64,000 bases of DNA, from the NCBI RefSeq assembly GCF_006715785.1, contig NZ_VFNX01000001.1:4382001-4446000 (forward strand), written 5' to 3'. The notes beneath the pieces are model-generated. The model was not told where the DNA came from and did not search any database. It saw nothing but the letters and a program-made list of their open reading frames with translations. Source of the stretch: Streptomyces puniciscabiei (GTDB lineage Bacteria > Actinomycetota > Actinomycetes > Streptomycetales > Streptomycetaceae). Shown in pieces: positions 58,226-64,000 of this stretch. Made by a program: the position numbers and the translations under genes. Each line of letters begins with the position of its first letter. The first letter of the stretch is position 1.

Positions 58226-58707
58226 GCACCTCCTTCTCCACGGCTGATGTCCGGCGCTTCTGCGCGCAGTTGTCCTCGCCGGGCCTGGTCCGCCTGATCA
58301 CCGAGATCGACGACAACGGGCCCATCCCGCCGCGCGGACTGGCGCGCACCCTTGCCGATCTCACCGAGCACCATCTTCGGCAGGCCACCGACGTCGCCCG
58401 CGCCTTCGGCCTTGTCCGTATCCGGCCCGGCGCCGGGCTGGCCCTGACCACATCTGGCGCGGAGCTGGCCGACGTCTACGACGCGATCGCCCGCTGGGCC
58501 CGGCGCCACGCCTACCCGGAGCCGGTCGCGGACTTCACCGGCCGCATCCAGCACACCCTCGCCCTCCTGGCCGACACCCCGGCGGCCGACCACTTGCTCA
58601 GTGACCAGGCGCTTGCTGACCTTGCCGGGCCGCGCGACCTGCTGGGCCAGTGGCTGCACGACCACGCGCAGGCCGCCCGGCTCGCCGAGCACGAGCTTGC
58701 CGCGTGA
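58222..58707 (+). CDS. wHTH-like regulator (161 aa)
   Basis: ATG overlaps the upstream stop. The N-terminal 80 residues fit a winged-helix DNA-binding domain (GLVRLITEIDDNGPIPPRGL, LTEHHLRQATDVARAFGLVR, GAGLALTTSGAELADVYDAI); the rest is helical. It may act with the HxlR protein on the same operon. Its stop overlaps the MFS gene. Confidence 0.65.
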   Translation: MSTSFSTADVRRFCAQLSSPGLVRLITEIDDNGPIPPRGLARTLADLTEHHLRQATDVARAFGLVRIRPGAGLALTTSGAELADVYDAIARWARRHAYPEPVADFTGRIQHTLALLADTPAADHLLSDQALADLAGPRDLLGQWLHDHAQAARLAEHELAA

Positions 58708-59936
58708 GGGCGCGCACCGCCCCCCGGCACGCACGCCGCCCTTCCTTGCTGCGTGGCGTCTACCTGCCGCGCACGGCTGATGGTGCCGCGTTCGCGATGA
58801 CCACCTACGGCATCCCCCTGCTGGTGCTGGCCACCACCGGGTCGGCGGCGCTGACGGGCCTGGCGTTCACGCTGGAGTGGGTGCCCAGGCTCGCCGCGTT
58901 CACGGTGGCCGGCACGCTCGTCGACCGCCACGGAACCGGGCGCGTCTTCCGCGCCGCCTGCGTCATCCGCGCCCTGGTCGTCCTTGCCGCAGCCGTCGTC
59001 TTGACGGTGGCCGGCGCCGCGACGACGGCGGCGACGACCACGGTGATGGCGCTCTCCGCGGTGACGGGCGTTGCCACCGAGTTCAGTTACGTCGCGGCCG
59101 AGACCGCCGGCGGCCAGGCGAGCCGGGTGGCCCGTACCGGGGCGCACCGGGTGCAGTCCGTCCTGCTGGGGATCGACCAGAGCGCGATGCTCGCCGGGCC
59201 CCTGGTCTCCGGCCTGCTGCTGCAGCACGGCGGCCCGGCCGCGATGCTCACCACGCTCGCCGGCTTCTCCCTCCTGGCCGCCGTGCTCAGCCCCCGCGAA
59301 CGGGCCGTCCCGCGCGGCGACGCCACCAGGGAGCAGTCGGCGAGCGGGCTGCGGACGGGCTGGGCCACGCTGCGCTCGCTGCCCGCCCTTGCCTGGCTGG
59401 TCGGCGGCCTTCTCGTCTCCAACACGGCCGTGGCCCTGCTCCAGGCGGCCATGCCGGTGATCGTGGTCACCAAGCTGGGGCGCTCCAGCGCGGACGCCGG
59501 AGCGGTCTGGTCCGCGGCGGCTGTCGCCTCCCTGCTCGCCATCACCGCCGCACGGCGGGCGATCGACCGCTGGGGCCTGTGGCCGGTCGGCGCGGCATCC
59601 GCCGCCGTGGCCGCCGCAGCAACCCTCGCCCTCTCCCAGGCCGACACCTACCGCGCGTACCTGCTGCTGGTGGCCGCGCTGATGGCCGGCGAAGGGGGCC
59701 TGACGGTCGTCCTGCGCACCCTGCGCTCCCACCTCATTCCGCCCGAGGTGTTCGGCAGCACCCTGGCAGTGACGATCCTGCTGCTCCTGCTGCCCTTCCC
59801 CGCCGCTGGCCTGCTCGTCGCCGCCGTGCCGCCCGCCCAGCTCGGGCCCATCATCACCGCCGTCGCCCTCCTGCAGGCCCTCGGTCTGACGGCCGCCTTC
59901 GCCCGGCTGCGCAACCTGCCCGCACTTCCCGCCTGA
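58704..59936 (+). CDS. MFS transporter (410 aa)
   Basis: GTG overlaps the upstream stop (GTGA). About twelve hydrophobic segments are spread over the protein (AMTTYGIPLLVLATTGSAAL, VVLAAAVVLTVAGAATTAAT, GPLVSGLLLQ, LAWLVGGLLVSNTAVALLQA, VAVSILLLLLPFPAAGLLVA-like). The MFS loop-2 motif appears as AGTLVDRHGTGR. It likely exports a small molecule. Regulators just upstream suggest inducible efflux. Confidence 0.8.
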   Translation: MRARTAPRHARRPSLLRGVYLPRTADGAAFAMTTYGIPLLVLATTGSAALTGLAFTLEWVPRLAAFTVAGTLVDRHGTGRVFRAACVIRALVVLAAAVVLTVAGAATTAATTTVMALSAVTGVATEFSYVAAETAGGQASRVARTGAHRVQSVLLGIDQSAMLAGPLVSGLLLQHGGPAAMLTTLAGFSLLAAVLSPRERAVPRGDATREQSASGLRTGWATLRSLPALAWLVGGLLVSNTAVALLQAAMPVIVVTKLGRSSADAGAVWSAAAVASLLAITAARRAIDRWGLWPVGAASAAVAAAATLALSQADTYRAYLLLVAALMAGEGGLTVVLRTLRSHLIPPEVFGSTLAVTILLLLLPFPAAGLLVAAVPPAQLGPIITAVALLQALGLTAAFARLRNLPALPA

Positions 59937-59968
59937 CCTCCCGGCTTGAGAGAGGAGCCCCTGCGCTC

Positions 59969-60289
59969 ATGTCCACCCTCACGCAGGACAACCTGCCCGG
60001 CCTCGCCCTCCCGTACCGGGAGGGGCCCACGATCAGTGAGCAGTTCCACGCCTTCGACTCCCAACACCCGTGGGTCTACCGGGAGCTGGAGTGGCTCGTC
60101 GTCCAGCGCCTTGCGGCCGGGGCGAAGCGGGTCGGGATGAAGGCACTGTTCGAGGTCCTGCGCTGGCGCCACCCGCACGCAGTGAAGGGCCTGAACAACA
60201 ACTACACGGCCCTGTACGCCCGCAGGCTGCTCGCCGAGCACCCGGAGTGGTCCTCCGCGATAGAGGTCCGCCGCCGTCGCAGCCCGTGA
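59969..60289 (+). CDS. Small phage/element-type conserved protein (106 aa)
   Basis: ATG 59969 with AGAGGAG upstream. The segment FHAFDSQHPWVYRELEWLVV, then AKRVGMKALFEVLRWRHPHA and NNNYTALYARRLLAEHP matches a small conserved family found in phages and mobile elements. No function is known to me. Here it separates two efflux genes. Confidence 0.6.
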   Translation: MSTLTQDNLPGLALPYREGPTISEQFHAFDSQHPWVYRELEWLVVQRLAAGAKRVGMKALFEVLRWRHPHAVKGLNNNYTALYARRLLAEHPEWSSAIEVRRRRSP

Positions 60290-60340
60290 ACCACTCCACC
60301 CCTCGCCCATCTGTGACTTGATTTCTTGAGGAGCACCTTC

Positions 60341-61594
60341 TTGTCCGACCGTCCCGTCGTTCTGGCCGTTGCCGCGGCCGACATGGAAGCCGAGGCGTAT
60401 CGCGGCTATTGCCTGGAAAGCGTTGCTGCCGTCTACGACGTCGTCCTGATCACCGGTGAGGAGCCGTCGTGGGAGGTGCCGTACATCCGGGACTGCATGG
60501 TCGTACCCGACCCGACCGACCAGGCGGCGCTGCTGGCCGCGGGCCGCACCCTGGCTGAGCGCTACGACCTGGCCGGGGTATTCACCTGGACCGAGTGGTA
60601 CCTCGTCCCGGTCGCCCGCCTCGCACGCCAGCTCGGCCTGCCCACCACCGCGCCGGAGGCGATGCAGGCGTGCCGCAACAAGGCCACCGCCAGGACCCTG
60701 TTCGCCCGCCATGGGGTTCCCTCGGCCGCCTCGGTGAGCGTGCGTACCCACCTAGAGGCTGAGGCGGCGGCCGAGCGGATCGGCTACCCGGTCGTGCTCA
60801 AACCGGCCAGCCATGCGGCCAGCATCGGCGTGATCCGCGTCGACACCCCCGAGCAGCTCGCCGCGGCATACGCGTTCGCGGCCCGGGCGGCCGGACGGGG
60901 GCTGGAGAGCACGAGCGTGCTGGTCGAGGAGTACCTCGACGGGCCGGAGGTCTCGGTCGAATGCGTCACCTACCGGGGCCAGACCACGGTCGTTGCCGTC
61001 ACCCGCAAGACCGTCAGCGCACCGCCTTTCTTCGAGGAGCTGGCGCACTCGGTCGACGCCGCCGACCCGCTCCTCGATGTGGTCGCCCCCGCTGCGCAGG
61101 CCGCGATCCTCGCGCTCGGGATCACCGATGGCGTCAGCCACGTCGAGATGCGCCTCGTCGATGGCCGTCCCCGGCTGGTGGAGGTCAACGGCCGCATCGC
61201 CGGCGACATGATCGGCCACCTGGTCCGCCTCGCCACCGGCATCGACCTGCCGCGCGCCGCCGCCGACATTGCCTGCGACCGCGCCCCCGACCTCAACCCC
61301 ACCAGGTCCTCGGCCGCCGCGATCCACCTGCTCTACCCCGAGACCTCCGGCACCCTCACCGAGCTGCACATGGATGGTGCCCGCCCGCCGTGGCTGGACA
61401 AGCTCCACTTCCAGCACCACCCCGGCGACCAGCTCCTGTTGCCCGCGGACGGCGGGGACATGTTCACCGCCCGGATCGGCTACCTGATCACCACCGGGCC
61501 CACTGGCGATCTGGCACGCGCCCGCGCCGAGCAGGCAGCCCGCTCCCTCACCGTCCAGCTCACCCCCGCCGCCGAAGTGGGGTCGGCCGCGTGA
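60341..61594 (+). CDS. ATP-grasp carboxylate-amine ligase (417 aa)
   Basis: TTG 60341 with GAGGAG seven bases upstream. The fold shows N-terminal EPSWEVPYIRDCMVVPDP, ATP-binding YPVVLKPASHAASIGVIRV, the VEEYLDGPEVSVECV strand, and metal-binding VEVNGRIAGDMIGHL. It resembles L-amino-acid ligases and related ATP-grasp enzymes, which join a carboxylate to an amine through an acyl-phosphate. Substrates cannot be told. With the flanking MFS and HAD genes it may make a small peptide-like product. Confidence 0.85.
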   Translation: MSDRPVVLAVAAADMEAEAYRGYCLESVAAVYDVVLITGEEPSWEVPYIRDCMVVPDPTDQAALLAAGRTLAERYDLAGVFTWTEWYLVPVARLARQLGLPTTAPEAMQACRNKATARTLFARHGVPSAASVSVRTHLEAEAAAERIGYPVVLKPASHAASIGVIRVDTPEQLAAAYAFAARAAGRGLESTSVLVEEYLDGPEVSVECVTYRGQTTVVAVTRKTVSAPPFFEELAHSVDAADPLLDVVAPAAQAAILALGITDGVSHVEMRLVDGRPRLVEVNGRIAGDMIGHLVRLATGIDLPRAAADIACDRAPDLNPTRSSAAAIHLLYPETSGTLTELHMDGARPPWLDKLHFQHHPGDQLLLPADGGDMFTARIGYLITTGPTGDLARARAEQAARSLTVQLTPAAEVGSAA

Positions 61595-62733
61595 GGCGGA
61601 CACCCGCGGCCGTGCGGACCAGCCGTCGCCTGCTGACCGGGTATTTCGCTGGTCTCGGTGTGGTGATGGCGGTGTGGGGCGCCCGGATGCCGGCCGTCCA
61701 GCAGACAGCCCACCTGAGCACCGCAGATCTGGCGCTGGTGCTGCTGACCGCCGCGCTCGGCATGGTCACCGGCCTGCAGACCGGCGGCTGGCTGGCCCGG
61801 CCGCACCGTCTTCCTGCCCTGCTGACCACCGGCGCCGTCGCTCTGGCCGGGTGCCTGGCCCTGCTGGGCCAGTGCCGCACCCTGCCCTCGCTGCTGGTGG
61901 CGGCATGGGCCTTCGGGACCGCCCACGGGGTGGCGGACGTGGCCGCCAACTCCGCGGCGGTGCGCTGCCAGAACGCCGCCGGCCGGCCGATCATGTCCGG
62001 CCTGCATGCCGCCTACTCCCTCGGCGCGCTCGGCGGTGCCGCCCTGGCCGCCGCCACCGCCCACACTCCGCACCGAGTCCTCTTCCTCACCACCGGCTTG
62101 TCCCTCGCCGGCCTTGCCCTTGCCGTAACACCGGTCACCCGCTCTCTCAGCGGAACCGACCGGCCTCCGGCGCCAGCAGGCGCTCAACCGAGGCTCTCGG
62201 CAAGGACGTTGGTGCTGCTCGGTGCTCTGGCCGCCGCGAGCCTGCTGGGCGAGGGGGCGGCAGCCGACTGGGCCGCGGTCCACCTGCACAGCCTGGGCGC
62301 CCCTGCGGCCGTGAGCGCTGCCGCGTTCGCCCTCTACAGCGCGGCCATGGCCGCCGGACGCCTGGCTGGCGACCGCCTCACCCAAGCCTTCAGCGCTCCC
62401 ACCATCGTCCGTGCCGGCGCGCTTCTGGCGGCGGCCGGGCTGGCCACCGGCGTCCTGGCCGCCACGGTGCCGCTGGCACTGGCCGGCTGGACGGCCTTGG
62501 GCCTTGGTCTGTCCATCACCGTCCCGTGCCTGATCACCGCAGCCGGTGTTGGGGGCCCCAGAGCCGTGGCCACGGTCGCCGTCATCGGCTACCTCGGCCT
62601 GCTCGCCGGGCCCGCCCTCATCGGCGCCCTCGCGAGCCTCACCACTCTGCCCACCGCGCTGCTGCTGCCCGCCCTGCTCGCAGCCGCCGTCGCCGCCCTT
62701 TCCCACCGAGCCCTGGAGCACCCCACCCCTTGA
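61591..62733 (+). CDS. MFS transporter (380 aa)
   Basis: GTG overlaps the ATP-grasp stop (GTGA). About twelve hydrophobic segments (LLTGYFAGLGVVMAVWGARM, LVLLTAALGMVTGLQTGGWL, GLHAAYSLGALGGAALAAAT, IVRAGALLAAAGLATGVLAA, VAVIGYLGLLAGPALIGALA) in a short MFS frame. Its coupling to the ligase points to export of the ligase product, an inference. Confidence 0.8.
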   Translation: MRRTPAAVRTSRRLLTGYFAGLGVVMAVWGARMPAVQQTAHLSTADLALVLLTAALGMVTGLQTGGWLARPHRLPALLTTGAVALAGCLALLGQCRTLPSLLVAAWAFGTAHGVADVAANSAAVRCQNAAGRPIMSGLHAAYSLGALGGAALAAATAHTPHRVLFLTTGLSLAGLALAVTPVTRSLSGTDRPPAPAGAQPRLSARTLVLLGALAAASLLGEGAAADWAAVHLHSLGAPAAVSAAAFALYSAAMAAGRLAGDRLTQAFSAPTIVRAGALLAAAGLATGVLAATVPLALAGWTALGLGLSITVPCLITAAGVGGPRAVATVAVIGYLGLLAGPALIGALASLTTLPTALLLPALLAAAVAALSHRALEHPTP

Positions 62734-63359
62734 ACCCGAACACCGCGCACCCCGGCCTTGATGCCGTGATCTTCGACTACAACGGCGTCATCGGCGTGCA
62801 GCCCACGACCGGCCAGTGGTGTCACCTCGCCCGCACCGCGGCCTGGCCCGAGGAGGACCTCACCGCCTTCCAGACCGCCTTCTGGAGTGCCCGAGAGCCC
62901 TACGACGCCGGCCAGCTGAGCGACCTGGCGTACTGGGCCCGTGTCCTCGGCCACCATCCCGGCCCGCGGCTGCTGCGCGAACTGCGCGCCGCCGACACCG
63001 CCATGTGGACCACCACCGACGACCACGTCGTTGATGTCCTGCGCCGCGCCCACCAGGCAGGACTGCCGATGGTGTTGCTGTCCAACGCGCCCCGCCACCT
63101 CAGCGACGTCCTCGACACCCACCCCTGGCGCCGCCTGATGACCCAGGCCCTGTACTCGGCCCGGCTCGAGGTGTGCAAACCCGATCCGGCCGCCTATCTG
63201 CACGCCCTGGCCGCCAGCGGTGGTGTCGACCCGCAGCGCGTGCTGTTCGTCGATGACCGGGCGGACAACTGCCGCGCCGCCCGCAGTCTGGGGCTGCAAA
63301 CGCTGCACTACACGGGCCGGCCCAACGACCTCCAAGCAGCACTGTTCCCCACGGGCTGA
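62730..63359 (+). CDS. HAD-superfamily hydrolase (209 aa)
   Basis: TTG overlaps the MFS stop (TTGA). It has HAD motif I VIFDYNGVIG, in which the second Asp of DxD is Asn, motif II LLSNAPR, Lys in VCKPDP, and motif IV FVDDRADNC. It belongs to the HAD-IA/epoxide-hydrolase-phosphatase-like group, where the second position varies. It may dephosphorylate a pathway intermediate. Confidence 0.8.
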   Translation: MNPNTAHPGLDAVIFDYNGVIGVQPTTGQWCHLARTAAWPEEDLTAFQTAFWSAREPYDAGQLSDLAYWARVLGHHPGPRLLRELRAADTAMWTTTDDHVVDVLRRAHQAGLPMVLLSNAPRHLSDVLDTHPWRRLMTQALYSARLEVCKPDPAAYLHALAASGGVDPQRVLFVDDRADNCRAARSLGLQTLHYTGRPNDLQAALFPTG

Positions 63360-63392
63360 ACCACCCCGCAACCCCTACCTCTCAGGAGTCGA

Positions 63393-64000
63393 GTGCCACC
63401 TCACGACGACTTTCGCACCATCGACGGGGACGTCTATGTCTCCCCGCGCTATCTCGCCGGCACGACCGGGTGTGGCGACCCCGCCCTGGCCCCGCTGTTC
63501 GCCCTCGGCTGGCACCTGGAGAATGACGACCTCGGCAACGCCTATGTGAACGCGCCCGATGGCCGGGTCCGCCTCGGCTACCTCCCCGAAGGCGAGGACG
63601 ACGGTCTGTGGCGCATCAACGCCTACAAGGACCCCTTCGGTCCGCCAGCGTGGGGAGTGTGCTTCAGCGACTCCTGTCCGACGGAGTTCGTCCAAGCCTT
63701 CACCACGGTCCTCGCCGACGCGTACGCACAGGGCCCGGACGCCTATCTCGCGACGTCGGACCCGCGCAGCGCCGACCGCGACCCATTCCTCGCCGTGGTC
63801 CCCCTCATCAACCGCGGCTGGCAGATCGACCGCCCCCGCTGGGGAGTGTTCGCGATCCAGTCGCCCGACGGGCTCGCCGGGCTGGAGTTCACCACCGGAC
63901 GCCTCGACCCGGAAGCCGAGCTGACCACCCGCGACGCCCGCTGGCAGCTGTGGGCCGGCACCTCCATCGACCGTCCCGCCTGGTACGCCACCGCCAGCAC
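63393..64000 (+). CDS. DUF317 protein, 3' end beyond window
   Basis: GTG 63393 with AGGAG six bases upstream; the frame stays open to the window edge. DUF317 landmarks are present: VYVSPRYLAGTTGCGDPALA, LGWHLENDDLGNAYVNAPDG, VRLGYLPEGED, CFSDSCPTEFVQAFTTVLAD, then GWQIDRPRWGVFAIQSPDGL. It shows that the rightward array, like the leftward one, carries DUF317 genes. Confidence 0.75.
   Translation, partial: MPPHDDFRTIDGDVYVSPRYLAGTTGCGDPALAPLFALGWHLENDDLGNAYVNAPDGRVRLGYLPEGEDDGLWRINAYKDPFGPPAWGVCFSDSCPTEFVQAFTTVLADAYAQGPDAYLATSDPRSADRDPFLAVVPLINRGWQIDRPRWGVFAIQSPDGLAGLEFTTGRLDPEAELTTRDARWQLWAGTSIDRPAWYATAS

Noticed and set aside
1..64000. CRISPR array, rRNA operon or insertion-sequence with terminal repeats
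   Set aside because: No repeat/spacer pattern, rRNA sequence or transposase with matching ends was seen on reading both strands.

Overview
The window looks like chromosomal DNA of a Streptomyces (or a very close actinomycete). GC is very high, GTG and TTG starts with GGAGG-like ribosome sites are frequent, and 4-base stop/start overlaps (ATGA, GTGA, TTGA) chain many genes. Recognised families (DUF317, DUF4913, SCO6880, SCO6881-like TrbL) are typical of streptomycete integrative and conjugative elements and large plasmids. All names are from recall of families and reading of motifs; no search was run.

Region 1 (1-13.3 kb) is ordinary chromosome mixed with decayed mobile DNA. It holds a P/Q-rich protein end, a small secreted protein, a methyltransferase, a D-2-hydroxyacid dehydrogenase, a large TIR/NB-ARC/TPR protein, a histidine-rich secreted protein and a secreted alpha/beta hydrolase. 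Between them lie relics of at least two related integrated elements: two tyrosine-integrase remnants and two GntR/UTRA regulator remnants. The second integrase relic abuts a tRNA-Arg(UCU) gene, a classical attachment site.

Region 2 (13.5-18.7 kb) is a nuclease and defence patch. It has a DUF5655-like nuclease, a nucleotidyltransferase, and an overlapping HNH endonuclease plus AAA ATPase pair that resembles the Septu (PtuA/PtuB) antiphage system.

Region 3 (18.9-51.4 kb) is a long leftward gene array of a conjugative element. From promoter to end it runs: an NlpC/P60 cell-wall hydrolase with a 20-residue leader, VirB2-like, VirB8-like and TrbL-like membrane proteins, an SCO6880 protein, a VirB4-like ATPase, a ParB-like protein, many small proteins, a glycosyltransferase, a relaxase-like protein lacking the usual histidines, several DUF317 proteins, a VirD4-like coupling ATPase, then a PAPS-reductase-like protein, a C5 cytosine methyltransferase and a DnaB-N-like protein.

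Region 4 (51.8-64 kb) is the divergent rightward array: an N4/N6 DNA methyltransferase, DUF4913, a RelE-like protein, four related helical proteins, two wHTH regulators, two MFS transporters, an ATP-grasp ligase, a HAD hydrolase and a DUF317 gene cut by the window edge. The two arrays diverge from one nearly symmetric bidirectional promoter/operator at about 51.6 kb.

Notable signals beyond gene content are that promoter/palindrome, a regulatory block found three times (14.5, 34.7 and 55.4 kb), a triple 24-bp palindromic repeat inside the ParB gene, and an unusual number of apparent CTG/ATT/ATC starts in the conjugative region.
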